From: Natronococcus sp. A-GB1
Lineage (GTDB): Archaea > Halobacteriota > Halobacteria > Halobacteriales > Natrialbaceae
Direction of reading: 5' to 3'
Length of the DNA: 64,000 nt
NCBI RefSeq assembly: GCF_029688845.1
Contig: NZ_JARUKW010000002.1
Span: forward strand, 124,001 to 188,000
Under the pieces are notes generated by a model. The model was not told the origin of the DNA, did not search any database, and saw nothing but the letters and a program-made list of their open reading frames with translations. A program made the translations under genes and the position numbers. Numbering within the stretch: the first letter of the stretch is position 1; every line of letters begins with the position of its first letter. Of the stretch, positions 25,995 to 34,884 are shown piece after piece.

Positions 25995-26388
25995 GGTACG
26001 GTCCCAGCGAATATGTGTGTTCCACAGGTTCCCGCCGTGGCGGAACTCGCCGGCTCGATGTCCGTTCGCCTCCATTGCGGTGCTACCGCTCGAGCCCGTC
26101 GACGAACCGTGGGACACTGTCCTCGAGCTCCCAGACGTACAGATCCGGCTCCGGGAACTCGTCGGCGAGGGACCCGAGCTCCATCGCGTCGGGCATGATC
26201 AGCGTCTGTCCCCACTCCTCGTGTTTGAGCTCGAGCAGTTCGACCTCGAGGACGTCGCCCGACCGGGCTCCCTCGATCCCGACCGGTCCCGTCAGCGGGT
26301 GGATCGGCTCGAGGCCGTTGTCCCAACTGCTGTGAACCGCGTCGTCCGCGCTCACCCGATGGTCCACCGAGTACGTCTCGCCTGACAT
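25995..26388 (-). pseudogene. Decayed acetamidase/formamidase (FmdA/AmdA) gene
   Basis: An intact family member has about 300 residues; here 101 codons stay open. From ATG 26388 the start (YSVDHRVSADDAVHSSWDNG, the metal-binding His/Trp-Asp region) jumps directly to IHPLTGPVGIEGARSGDVLE, losing about 40 residues. It then continues through FPEPDLYVWELED to VDGLER and a TAG. The later HGGNLWNTHI block, the family's conserved Gly-Gly-Asn element, appears after the stop in another frame. So there are at least two deletions and a frameshift, and it cannot encode an active enzyme. The open front part might still be transcribed. Confidence 0.75.
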
Positions 26389-26481
26389 TCGAGTACGGTA
26401 TGCGCGCCAGTAGAATAAGGATGTAGCGACGATCGTTGCATTGGCGGCCGCTCCTCCGATCGACCTCGAGAGACGGCGACG

Positions 26482-28257
26482 CTACAGTGCCTCGAACTCG
26501 CGGTCGCCGTTTCGGATCGCGGCCAGCGTTTCGGCGAGCTTATCCACCGCGAGTCGCTTCTGTTCGGTTGAATCTCGCTCGCGAACGGTGACGGTCGTCT
26601 CCTCGGCCTCCACGGTCTCGTAGTCCACCGTTACACAGAACGGCGTCCCGACCTCGTCCTGGCGGCGGTAGCGCCGACCGATGTTACCCGAGTCGTCATA
26701 CGTCACGGAGAGCCCCGCCTCGCGGAGGTCGTCGACGACACCGTTCGCGACGGCCTCGAGCTCGTCGTCGCTCTGCAGGGGGAAGACGCCGACGAAGGTG
26801 GGTGCGACCTCGGGATCGAGCTCGAGGTAGGTTCGTTCCTCACCGTCGACCTCGTCCTCGCTGTAGGCGTGATGGAGCACGGTGTAGACGACCCGATCGA
26901 CGCCGAAGGAGGGTTCGATGACGTGGGGCGTGACGTGTTCGCCGGCGATCGTCTCCTCGTCGACCGAAAACCCGGTCTTCTCGACCGGGAGCTCGTGGCT
27001 CTCGTCCTCGAGTTCGACCTCGACGGTCTTGCCCTCGAACGCCGAACGGTCCCGTTCGGCCAGCGTCTCGAGTTCGCTGACGACGTCCCCCGCCGCGCCG
27101 CCGAACTCCGGTCCCAGGTAGCTCATGTCGGGATCGACGGTCGCCCGTTCGACGGTCTTTGGCTCGTCGTACTGTTTGAAGATCGTAAAGCGGTCCTCGG
27201 AGTACTCCTCGTGTTTCGAGAGGTCGTAGTCGGTCCGGTTGGCGAAGCCGGCCATCTCGATCCAGTTTCCATCAATTTCACTCTCTGCGTCCCAGCAGTC
27301 CGCCGCGTAGTGGGCCCGCTCGCCCGAGAGGTGTTGGCGGAACCGAAACCGGTCCATGTCGACGCCGACAGCTTCGTACCAGGGTTTGGCGACCCCGAGG
27401 AAGTACGCGACCCACTCGTCGGCGATGACGCCCTCTTCGACCGCTTCGCCGATCGTCGTCTCGATCTCCGACCCGTTTTCGTCGTTCTGTTCGCCGACGG
27501 GGTAGAGACGAACTTCGACGTCCTCGACGCGCTCGAGGGGCGGTTCGTCGGTCTCGGGATCGACGAAGTACTCGAGTTCGGCCTGGGTGAACTCGCGCGT
27601 CCGAATAATGGATCGGCGCGGACTGATCTCGTTGCGGTAGGCGCGACCGATCTGGGTGACGCCGAACGGCAGCTGGTTGCGGGCGTACTCCTTCAGGCGT
27701 GGGAACTCGACGAAGATCCCCTGGGCGGTCTCGGGACGTAGGTAGCCCGGCTGGGAGTCGCCGGGGCCGATGTTCGTGTCGAACATCAGGTTGAACGTCT
27801 CGACGGCCTGGCCCGCCAGTCCCGCACCACAGGAGGGACAGACGAGCTCGTACTCGGCAATGACCTCCTCGACCTCCGGGATGGGGAGGCTCTCGGCGTC
27901 CTCGTAGCTCGTGTTGTCCTCGACGACGTGGTCTGCACGGTGGCTCTCACCACACTCGGGACACTCGACGAGCATGTCGTCGAACCCCTCGAGGTGACCT
28001 GAGGCCTCGAACACCGGCTCGGGCATGATCGTCGGGGCGTCGATCTCCATGTTGCCCTCCGCGACGGCGAAGCGGTCGCGCCAGGCGTCCTCGACGTTGC
28101 CCTTCAGAGATGCACCCTGCGGACCGAACGTGTAGAAGCCGCCGACGCCGCCGTAGGCGCCCGAGGACTGGAAGAAGTACCCCCGCCGCTTGGCGAGTTC
28201 GACCAGCTTCTCGCTTGTGGGCTGGTCGGTCGCGTCGGAGTCGTTCGCCTCACTCAT
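26482..28257 (-). CDS. glyS: Glycyl-tRNA synthetase (alpha2, class II)
   Basis: 591 residues. Charges tRNA-Gly. Class II motif 2 is seen in GRAYRNEISPR, followed by REFTQAELEYFVDP, which is diagnostic for the archaeal/eukaryotic dimeric enzyme. The N-terminal GAYGGVGGFYTFGPQGASLK is conserved. An inserted zinc-binding region has CPECGESHRADH and CPSCGAGL. The anticodon-binding domain (APTFVGVFPLQ...) is at the C-terminus. Overlaps the end of the upstream CBS gene by 8 bases, so the two are translated from one transcript. Confidence 0.96.
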   Translation of the reverse strand: MSEANDSDATDQPTSEKLVELAKRRGYFFQSSGAYGGVGGFYTFGPQGASLKGNVEDAWRDRFAVAEGNMEIDAPTIMPEPVFEASGHLEGFDDMLVECPECGESHRADHVVEDNTSYEDAESLPIPEVEEVIAEYELVCPSCGAGLAGQAVETFNLMFDTNIGPGDSQPGYLRPETAQGIFVEFPRLKEYARNQLPFGVTQIGRAYRNEISPRRSIIRTREFTQAELEYFVDPETDEPPLERVEDVEVRLYPVGEQNDENGSEIETTIGEAVEEGVIADEWVAYFLGVAKPWYEAVGVDMDRFRFRQHLSGERAHYAADCWDAESEIDGNWIEMAGFANRTDYDLSKHEEYSEDRFTIFKQYDEPKTVERATVDPDMSYLGPEFGGAAGDVVSELETLAERDRSAFEGKTVEVELEDESHELPVEKTGFSVDEETIAGEHVTPHVIEPSFGVDRVVYTVLHHAYSEDEVDGEERTYLELDPEVAPTFVGVFPLQSDDELEAVANGVVDDLREAGLSVTYDDSGNIGRRYRRQDEVGTPFCVTVDYETVEAEETTVTVRERDSTEQKRLAVDKLAETLAAIRNGDREFEAL

Positions 28258-29101
28258 AGAGGGCCTCCAGGAGGTCGACGTCTCGCACGACGCCGACGAG
28301 CTGTTCGCCCGTCACCATCGGGAGCTGTTCGATATCGTTGCTGATCATCCGCTGGGCGGTTTCCTGGATCGACGTCTGTGCCGAGACCGTCACCACGTCT
28401 TCGCTCATGAACTCCCGAACGGCGCCGTTCGGGATCTCGATGTCCCGTGTCGGCAGGTAGCGACTCCCGACGCCCTTGATCCCCTCCCAGGACCACTGGG
28501 CGTCCTGATCCGGGAAGTTGTCACCGGTCTCCTCCTCGCCCTCGACGATGCGGGCGACGTCGATGATGTCGACCTCGGTGAGGACGCCGCTCATCTCGCC
28601 GTCGTCGTCGAGTGCGACGGTGTAGGGAACGTTCGCGTAGTACAGCTCGCGCTCGGCGACCGGCAGCGGCGCACCCTCGTAGGTCGTGTTGACGTTCCCG
28701 CTCGAGTGGCCCTCGACGGTGTCGTCGGTCTCCTGGTCGCCGGTCGCGATCGCGTGGACGACGTCGGTCACCGTGACGATTCCCTCGAACTCCCCGTCGA
28801 CCACGGGAATCCGGCGCTCGCCCTCGTCGAACATCAGTCGGGCGACCTCCTCGAGGGAGGTGTCGGCCGTCGTCGACGGGACGTCGTCCATCAGCATGAC
28901 GAGCTGGTCCTCGTCGGGCTGTTCGATCAGGACGTCTCGGGAGACCAGGCCGCGGTACTCCATGCTGCCCCCTTCCTCCGCGACGACCGGAACTGACGAG
29001 AACGACTGTTCCTGCAGGTACTCGAGGACGTCCTCGCGAGTGCCTGGTAACTCGACGGTCACCACGTCTTCTCGAGGCGTCATCGCGTCGGCTACGTTCA
29101 T
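28250..29101 (-). CDS. Four-CBS-domain protein
   Basis: 283 residues made of four CBS motifs in two Bateman modules: DAMTPREDVVTVELP (residue 5 on), MDDVPSTTADTSLEEVA (near 72), a divergent third copy with YYANVPYTVALDDDGEMSG, and FMSEDVVTVSAQTSIQETA near the end. CBS pairs bind adenosyl nucleotides and signal energy state. No effector domain is attached. A TTTATAC box (29129-29134) lies about 30 bases before the ATG. The gene is coupled to glyS, so it may report on, or be regulated with, translation. Confidence 0.9.
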   Translation of the reverse strand: MNVADAMTPREDVVTVELPGTREDVLEYLQEQSFSSVPVVAEEGGSMEYRGLVSRDVLIEQPDEDQLVMLMDDVPSTTADTSLEEVARLMFDEGERRIPVVDGEFEGIVTVTDVVHAIATGDQETDDTVEGHSSGNVNTTYEGAPLPVAERELYYANVPYTVALDDDGEMSGVLTEVDIIDVARIVEGEEETGDNFPDQDAQWSWEGIKGVGSRYLPTRDIEIPNGAVREFMSEDVVTVSAQTSIQETAQRMISNDIEQLPMVTGEQLVGVVRDVDLLEALYE

Positions 29102-29125
29102 TATGGTACCCGGTACGGCGAAAAT

Positions 29126-29135
29126 GAGTATAAAC
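29126..29135 (-). promoter_or_regulatory. TATA box for the CBS-glyS operon
   Basis: Minus strand GTTTATACTC, centred about 30 bases before the CBS ATG; leaderless transcript expected. Confidence 0.6.
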
Positions 29136-29190
29136 CCAGTGTTTCATTTGCGGACGGGCGCGCCGACGGTGAACGGTCCGTTCCGACGCG

Positions 29191-29198
29191 TTTATATG
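29191..29198 (+). promoter_or_regulatory. TATA box for the 53-residue gene
   Basis: TTTATATG, centred about 27 bases before ATG 29221, the standard position for a leaderless transcript. This supports the small gene downstream being real. Confidence 0.6.
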
Positions 29199-29220
29199 TG
29201 TCAGGCATTCACATTCATGT

Positions 29221-29382
29221 ATGATGTCATCCGATCTCACTCTCGCCGGTGACGAGACGGTCGTCGGCGCGGTCGATCCGACCGAGTTCGGCGACCGCTA
29301 CGTTATCGCGGACATCTCGGTGGACGACGCGTGGCTCTCGATGCGGGCCGACGACGCGCCGACGCTGCCGTCGATGCGGTGA
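29221..29382 (+). CDS. 53-residue haloarchaeal protein (DUF7556-like)
   Basis: MMSSDLTLAGDETVVGAVD begins the protein. The middle (EFGDRYVIADISVDDAWLSM) matches my memory of a small haloarchaeal family of about 50 residues with ADIS-x-DDAWLS at its centre. Codon use is strongly haloarchaeal and a TATA box sits at the correct distance. Function unknown. Divergent from the CBS-glyS operon. Confidence 0.75.
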   Translation: MMSSDLTLAGDETVVGAVDPTEFGDRYVIADISVDDAWLSMRADDAPTLPSMR

Positions 29383-29460
29383 ACCGGTCGCCCGAACTCC
29401 GGTGAGTAGCGGTTCCGTCTCCCCACAGTACTTGCACCTCAGGCGCTTGCTTTTCGATAG

Positions 29461-29961
29461 ATGGTTGGACCGACCCCTCGGAGCGACCGGAGCGAACGAT
29501 CCGGCGCCGACGACGACTCCAGGTACACGACCGCGAACTTCCTCGCCGCGCTGGTTCCGACGGCGCTGGCGCGACGGCTGCTTCGGGTCTCCGTCGAAAC
29601 CGATCGGCAGGTCTACGACCGCGACGACCCCGTCGAGATCACCGTCGAGTTCAAGAACCCCCTGCCGGTGCCGATCGATATCCCGACACCCGAACAGCGC
29701 CGCTGGGGGTGGACGATCGACGGGCTCCTCGAGGCCAGCGACGAGGATCGCTACACCCGCAGTCGGCCGAGTTCCTTCTCGTTCGGCGGCGGGGAACGGA
29801 AGCGAACGTCGTTCGTCTGGAACGGTCGGTTCGAACGCCACCGCGGGGACTACCGCGAGTCGGTCGTTCCCGATCCCGATGAGTACGAGATCAGGGTCTT
29901 CGTGGCGACTCACGAGGGAAGCTTCCGACCGAGCGACAGTACGACCGTCACGATCCGTTGA
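29461..29961 (+). CDS. Conserved haloarchaeal protein with beta-sandwich-like domain
   Basis: 166 residues, soluble, no signal peptide. A disordered N-terminus (about 25 residues) precedes LLRVSVETDRQVYDRDDPVEITVEFKN-type strands, the pattern of an Ig-like or arrestin-like fold with alternating Val/Thr strands, and a final DEYEIRVFVATHEG strand pair. I recognise the general look from haloarchaeal genomes but cannot give a function. Starts 78 bases after the 53-residue gene. Confidence 0.65.
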   Translation: MVGPTPRSDRSERSGADDDSRYTTANFLAALVPTALARRLLRVSVETDRQVYDRDDPVEITVEFKNPLPVPIDIPTPEQRRWGWTIDGLLEASDEDRYTRSRPSSFSFGGGERKRTSFVWNGRFERHRGDYRESVVPDPDEYEIRVFVATHEGSFRPSDSTTVTIR

Positions 29962-30013
29962 CAAAACCCGTTGCGTCGATTGAATGCTGATTCCGCTCGA
30001 GTACGACCGCCGA

Positions 30014-30169
30014 CTACCCGGTGAGCATCCCGCCGGCCGGAGCCTGCGTCTCGGGTCGGCCGTCGTCGCTCGTCTGAACGCCGGTGAACTCCGGCGAGTT
30101 GTCGATCGCTCGTCGCACCTTCATACCGAACACCGTGGTCGTCGCCAGGATTGACATAATCTTACTCAT
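30014..30169 (-). CDS. Small 51-residue protein
   Basis: Starts MSKIMSILATTTVFGMKVRR and continues AIDNSPEFTGVQTSDDGRPE to a Gly-rich end. The N-terminal half is a weakly hydrophobic helix with Arg at its end, so it may sit at the membrane. Third positions are GC-rich and a TTTATAC box lies at 30204-30210, with the start 35-40 bases below it. No family known to me. It lies between a conserved protein gene and the ABC transporter operon. Confidence 0.5.
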   Translation of the reverse strand: MSKIMSILATTTVFGMKVRRAIDNSPEFTGVQTSDDGRPETQAPAGGMLTG

Positions 30170-30344
30170 TCACGAGTTAATAGTGATGTCGGCCGCTTAA
30201 GACTTTATACCACCAAAGATAGTTCTGTATGATAGTTCCCACGGGATACGTCTCACCCTATCAAACGGCGTCGAGCGGAGCGATCGAACCCAACGAGCCT
30301 ACGGCTCACGGATCGGAGCACGCCTCGGAGAAGGTCGCCGGAGA

Positions 30345-31676
30345 TCAGCGGTGGAGGTGACAGGCCGCGAAGTGAGTATCGGTACCGTACTCCGGCTGGA
30401 TCTCGTAGGCCGGTCGCTCGGTCGCACAGATACTCTCGCGGGCGAACGACTCGAGCAGCAGTTCGCGGGCCTCCTCCCAGTCGTCGTGGTCCTCGTCGTG
30501 CTCCTCGCTGTCGTCGTGATCGGTCGCGACGAGATCGATCGCCTCCGTGACGATCTCGCCGGCCTCGCCATGGGGAAGGTCACCACCGAAGAACTCCTGC
30601 CGGAGCTCGCCCGCGGGCATCGGCTCGAACGTCCGACGCTTGACCGAGCGCATGAACGTTCGGGTGTGGGCCCACTCCTCGTCGGTCCACTCGTACCCCT
30701 CGGGGGCGATCAGACGCGGACACCGGGTGCGGAATCGACAGCCCGACGGCGGATTGACCGGACTGGGGACCTCGCCCTCGAGGACCCCCCGGGCGTCTCG
30801 CTCCCGAGGATCGGGGACGGGGATCGAGTCGAGCAACGCCCTCGTGTAGGGATGTTGGGGGTTCTCGAACAGCTCTTCCTTGTCGGCGAGTTCGACGATG
30901 TTGCCGAGATACATCACGGCGACCCGGTCGGAGATGTGCCGGATCACCGAGAGATCGTGGGCGATAAAGAGGTAGGTCAGCCCGAACTCTTCCTGGAGCT
31001 CTTCCATCGTGTTCAGCACCTGGGCCTGGATCGAAACGTCGAGCGCCGAGACGGGCTCGTCGCAGACGATGAACTCAGGATCGACCGACAGCGCCCGCGC
31101 GAGGTTGACCCGCTGGCGCTGCCCGCCGGAGAACGCGTGGGGGTAGCGGTTGTAGTGGTGGGGGTCGAGCCCGACCTTCTCGAGCAGTTCCTTCGCCCGC
31201 TGTTCGCGGCCCTCGCCGTCCAACATTCCGTGGGCCTGCATCGGCTCTTCGACGATCTTGCCGACCTTCATCCGCGGGTCGAGAGACGCCTGGGGATCCT
31301 GAAAGATCATCTGGATATCCGAGCGCTTCTGGCGGAGTTCCTCGCCGGTCATTTCCGCCAGGTCCTCGCCCTTGAAGTCGATCGTTCCCTCGGTCGGCTT
31401 GAGCAGCCGCAACAGCGTCCGCCCGAGCGTACTCTTTCCGCAGCCGGACTCGCCGACGAGCCCCAGGGTTTCACCCCGTCGGATCTCGAAGTCCACGTCG
31501 TCGACGGCCTTGACCCGCTGCTGGCCGACGTCGATCGGCGGGAACTGGCTCGAGTCGAACGAGATCCCGCTTAGAAGGCCCGAATCTTGGTTGAAGTACT
31601 TCTTGAGATTTCGAACGCGGACCAGCGGCTCGCTGCCGGGCTCGTTTGTCGGCCCCGACTCGGCCGGACTACTCAC
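30345..31676 (-). CDS. dppF: Peptide/nickel ABC transporter ATP-binding protein (DppF type)
   Basis: 443 residues from GTG 31676. Walker A is GESGCGKST, the ABC signature FSGGQRQRV, Walker [12 protein letters not shown]. The oligopeptide-type C-terminal domain has a Cys-rich [11 protein letters not shown] segment. After it comes an acidic His/Asp-rich extension unusual in bacteria. The start is favoured by a Shine-Dalgarno-like GGAGGTG (about 31684-31690), with the GTG overlapping the end of dppD. A GTG three codons upstream is an alternative. Energises import together with DppD. Confidence 0.9.
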   Translation of the reverse strand: MSSPAESGPTNEPGSEPLVRVRNLKKYFNQDSGLLSGISFDSSQFPPIDVGQQRVKAVDDVDFEIRRGETLGLVGESGCGKSTLGRTLLRLLKPTEGTIDFKGEDLAEMTGEELRQKRSDIQMIFQDPQASLDPRMKVGKIVEEPMQAHGMLDGEGREQRAKELLEKVGLDPHHYNRYPHAFSGGQRQRVNLARALSVDPEFIVCDEPVSALDVSIQAQVLNTMEELQEEFGLTYLFIAHDLSVIRHISDRVAVMYLGNIVELADKEELFENPQHPYTRALLDSIPVPDPRERDARGVLEGEVPSPVNPPSGCRFRTRCPRLIAPEGYEWTDEEWAHTRTFMRSVKRRTFEPMPAGELRQEFFGGDLPHGEAGEIVTEAIDLVATDHDDSEEHDEDHDDWEEARELLLESFARESICATERPAYEIQPEYGTDTHFAACHLHR

Positions 31677-32784
31677 CGTTCTCACCTCCGGGCGTGCTCG
31701 CGGTCAGCTGTGGCTCCGTCTCGAGCGGCGGGCTCTCGTCGTAGCCGACGTCGAAGACGTCGTGTTTGACGCAGGCCGCGTTGTGCGGGTATCCGTCGGC
31801 GCGGTCGACCTCTTTGGGCTCCGGATGCACTCGCTGACAAACCTCCCTGGCGTCCGGACACCGCGGGTGGAACCGACAGCCCGACGGCGGCGAGATCGCT
31901 TCGGGCATCACACCCTCGATCGGATCGAGCTCCTCGACCGTGCGGTCGGGCCGTGGCATCGACTTCAATAGCGCCTGCGTGTAGGGATGTTTGGTGTCGT
32001 AGAACAGTTCGTCTACCGGTGCCTGCTCGATGATCTCCCCGAGATACATGACGTTGACTCGGTCGCAGATCTCCGCGACGACGCCCATATCGTGGGTGAC
32101 CCAGACGAAGCTCGTGTCGTACTTCTCCTGGAGATCGTCGACGAGATCGATGATCTGGCCCTCGACGGTGACGTCCAGCGCCGTCGTCGGCTCGTCGGCG
32201 ATGATGAGACTCGGCTCGCAGGCCAGCGCCATCGCGATTAGCACGCGCTGGCGCATCCCGCCCGAGAACTGGTGGGGGTACTCCTCGTAGCGCTCCTCGG
32301 GGTCGGGAATGCCGACCTCCCGGAGCATCTGGATTGCTTCCGCCTTGGCCTCCTTCCCCGAGAGATCGCGGTTGAGTTCGATGAACTCCCGGATCTGCCC
32401 GCCAACCTTGAACACGGGGTTGAGCGACTCCATCGGGTCCTGGAAGATGACGGCGATCTCGTTGCCCCGGATCCGATCTCGCACTGCCTGGTTCGAGAGC
32501 ATGTCCTCGCGCTCGCGGAGTTCGCCGTCGGGGCCCTCCTCGAGGCCGAAGAGCGTCTCCCCCTTGTAGGTAATCTCGCCGGCGACGATCTCGCCGGGGT
32601 GTTCGACGAGCCGTAACAGGCTCATCGAGGCGACGCTTTTACCGGCGCCGCTCTCCCCAACGAGGCCGACGATCTCGCCCTCGTGGACCTCGAAGGAGAT
32701 CCCGTCGACTGCGCGCACTGTACCAGCGTTCGTAAAGAACTGCGTCTTGAGATTCTCGACGCGAAGTAGTGGTTCGGAACTCAT
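31669..32784 (-). CDS. dppD: Peptide/nickel ABC transporter ATP-binding protein (DppD type)
   Basis: 371 residues. Walker [10 protein letters not shown], signature FSGGMRQRV, Walker [12 protein letters not shown], switch His in WVTHDMGV, and the oligopeptide C-terminal block [18 protein letters not shown]. Partner of DppF in the heterodimeric ATPase. Two bases separate it from dppC; it overlaps dppF by 8 bases. Confidence 0.93.
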   Translation of the reverse strand: MSSEPLLRVENLKTQFFTNAGTVRAVDGISFEVHEGEIVGLVGESGAGKSVASMSLLRLVEHPGEIVAGEITYKGETLFGLEEGPDGELREREDMLSNQAVRDRIRGNEIAVIFQDPMESLNPVFKVGGQIREFIELNRDLSGKEAKAEAIQMLREVGIPDPEERYEEYPHQFSGGMRQRVLIAMALACEPSLIIADEPTTALDVTVEGQIIDLVDDLQEKYDTSFVWVTHDMGVVAEICDRVNVMYLGEIIEQAPVDELFYDTKHPYTQALLKSMPRPDRTVEELDPIEGVMPEAISPPSGCRFHPRCPDAREVCQRVHPEPKEVDRADGYPHNAACVKHDVFDVGYDESPPLETEPQLTASTPGGENGE

Positions 32785-32786
32785 TG

Positions 32787-33788
32787 TTAGTCCTCAAGCC
32801 GTGGATCGAGAGCGTCCTGGAGACCGTCTCCGAAGAGGTTGAATCCCATAATCGTGATCATGATCGCTACTCCTGGCCAGATCGACAGCCAGACGTTCGA
32901 GTGCATGTATCCGTGGGAAGTGTTAAGCATCTCGCCCCAGTCCGGCGTCGGGGGCTGTGCCCCGAATCCGAGGAACGAGAGACCGGCGACGATGAGGATC
33001 GTCACGCCGATCTGGAGGGTCGCATAAACCATCACCGGTGCGAAGCTGTTCGGGATGACATGCCGGAGGATGATGTTTCGGTCCTTTACCCCGGCCGCCC
33101 GCGCGGCTTCGATGTAATCCATCTCGCGGACTGACAACACCTCGCTGCGGATGATCCGGGCGAACACCGGCACGAACGCGAGTCCGACGCCGACGATCGC
33201 GAACTGGACGTCCGGACTGCCGCCGCTGACGAAGACGGTAAAGACGATGATGAGGATCAGCGGTGGGATCGCGTACACCGTCTCGACGGCGCGCATCAGT
33301 GCGTCGTCGACCCAGCCGCCGTAGTAGCCGGCGACGGCCCCGACGGCCGTGCCGCCGACCAGTCCGAGAAACGTCGCGGCGATCCCGACGGTGACTGATA
33401 CCTGGGCCCCGTAGACGATCCGAGTGAAGTAGTCCCGGCCGTTCGGGTCGGTACCCAGCGGGTGCGAGAGCGACCCGTCGGCGTGGAACGCGGGCGGCTG
33501 GTTCGTCTCGGCCTCGCCCGGTGCCGGCAGCCGCTCGGGGTGCTCGAAGAACGGGAGTGCCTCGGCGAAGGTAAAGTCCGACATCGTGCCGAACGTGAGC
33601 CGAGACAGATTGCCGTCGACGAGCGTGTAGGCCGTGATAGCGAGTACGAACCCGATAACGTACATCCCCCAGCGGGCGGTCGTATCCTGTTTTATTTTTC
33701 TGGCGGTGTTTCGCCACCCGGTGTCGGGTTCGACTTCCTTTTCGGCCGGTTCGGAGCCGCTTCCGATCTGTGATTCACCTACCGCCAT
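32787..33788 (-). CDS. dppC: Peptide ABC transporter permease (DppC type)
   Basis: 333 residues, about six membrane segments with a large extracytoplasmic loop after TM1, typical for DppC. The permease EAA-like loop that contacts the ATPase reads YIEAARAAGVKDRNIILRHV. The acidic N-terminus (about 30 residues) is cytoplasmic. Same operon. Confidence 0.92.
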   Translation of the reverse strand: MAVGESQIGSGSEPAEKEVEPDTGWRNTARKIKQDTTARWGMYVIGFVLAITAYTLVDGNLSRLTFGTMSDFTFAEALPFFEHPERLPAPGEAETNQPPAFHADGSLSHPLGTDPNGRDYFTRIVYGAQVSVTVGIAATFLGLVGGTAVGAVAGYYGGWVDDALMRAVETVYAIPPLILIIVFTVFVSGGSPDVQFAIVGVGLAFVPVFARIIRSEVLSVREMDYIEAARAAGVKDRNIILRHVIPNSFAPVMVYATLQIGVTILIVAGLSFLGFGAQPPTPDWGEMLNTSHGYMHSNVWLSIWPGVAIMITIMGFNLFGDGLQDALDPRLED

Positions 33789-33790
33789 GA

Positions 33791-34789
33791 TTATTCACTC
33801 TCCCCGTACGTGACGCGTGGATCGATGTAGGCGTACGCGATGTCGGTGATGACGACACCGATAACGAACATCGTTGCGATGATCATCGTAATTCCCATAA
33901 TAAGCTGGTAGTCGAGTTGTATGATCGCCTCGTAGAACAGCCGTCCGAGCCCGTTGATATCGAAGACGAACTCGATGAGGACGGAGCCCCCCAGCGCCGT
34001 CGAGAGGTTGAGTCCGACGATCGTAATGATCGGCAGCTGAGCGACCTGGAATGCGTGCTTCCGCATGATCGTCCGTTCGGGGACGCCGTAGGCTCGCGCG
34101 AGCTTGACGTACTCTCCCTGAAGCGACTCGATCATCTGGGTTCGTTCGACCCGCATCAGGGTTGCCATCTGGAGCGTTCCGAGCGCGATCATCGGCAACA
34201 GCAGGTGGCGTATCACTTGATAGAAGTGTTCGCCGTACCCGTCGTGGCCGTACGTCTCCGGCGACCACCACGGATAGACGAGGTCGCTGGAGGGCAGCCA
34301 ACCGAGCTGAACCGCGAAGATCAGGATCAGCATGATCCCGATCCAGAACGACGGCGTACTCACGCCGAACAGCGCAACGATGCGCGAGACGTGATCGAAG
34401 GGATCGTTGCGTCGCTTGGCGGCGATAATACCGAGGGGGATCGACGTGGCGAGCGCGAACACGTACGCCGAGAGTACGAGCAGCAGGGTCGGGCCGATCC
34501 GGTTGGCGATCAGCTCAGAGACCGGCGCGTTCCGGTGGAAGCTATGGCCCATATCGCCCTGCACGAGACCCCCCATGTAGGTGAGATACCGCTCGTGTAT
34601 CGGTTGGTCGAGGCCGTACTGTGCTTCGAGCCGCTCGATCGTCTCCTGATCGGCTTCCTGTCCCTGTAGCATGAGCCTGACCGGATCGCCGGGGGTCAGG
34701 TTAGCGAGAGCGAACGTAAGGATAGAGACACCGATCAGAACCGGGATCGCTTGAATGAGTCGATAGGTCGTGTAGCGAAGGAGTCCCAT
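33791..34789 (-). CDS. dppB: Peptide ABC transporter permease (DppB type)
   Basis: 332 residues, six membrane segments. N-terminal LLRYTTYRLIQAIPVLIGVS and ANLTPGDPVR are typical for DppB, as is the EAA-like loop (YVKLARAYGVPERTIMRKHA). Lies 95 bases below the stop of the substrate-binding gene; the gap is AT-rich toward the dppB start and may hold a processing site or secondary promoter. Confidence 0.93.
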   Translation of the reverse strand: MGLLRYTTYRLIQAIPVLIGVSILTFALANLTPGDPVRLMLQGQEADQETIERLEAQYGLDQPIHERYLTYMGGLVQGDMGHSFHRNAPVSELIANRIGPTLLLVLSAYVFALATSIPLGIIAAKRRNDPFDHVSRIVALFGVSTPSFWIGIMLILIFAVQLGWLPSSDLVYPWWSPETYGHDGYGEHFYQVIRHLLLPMIALGTLQMATLMRVERTQMIESLQGEYVKLARAYGVPERTIMRKHAFQVAQLPIITIVGLNLSTALGGSVLIEFVFDINGLGRLFYEAIIQLDYQLIMGITMIIATMFVIGVVITDIAYAYIDPRVTYGESE

Positions 34790-34884
34790 ATATCGGGCTG
34801 TAATTGGATTATTTTTCGGGTTAGTTAATTCCTTCCGTACAAAACGGTTCGAGTACGAGAGGCAAAGGCTGGCGTGTGGCGACG

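Noticed and set aside
24781-26025. Longer start for the PAS-Bat regulator at GTG 26025
   Set aside because: The extra 39 residues overlap the decayed amidase and match nothing; GTG 25908 has a stop/start link and lies before the PAS domain.
30295-30307. GAGCC-TAC-GGCTC hairpin after dppF as a terminator
   Set aside because: Only five pairs and no T-run follows on the minus strand.
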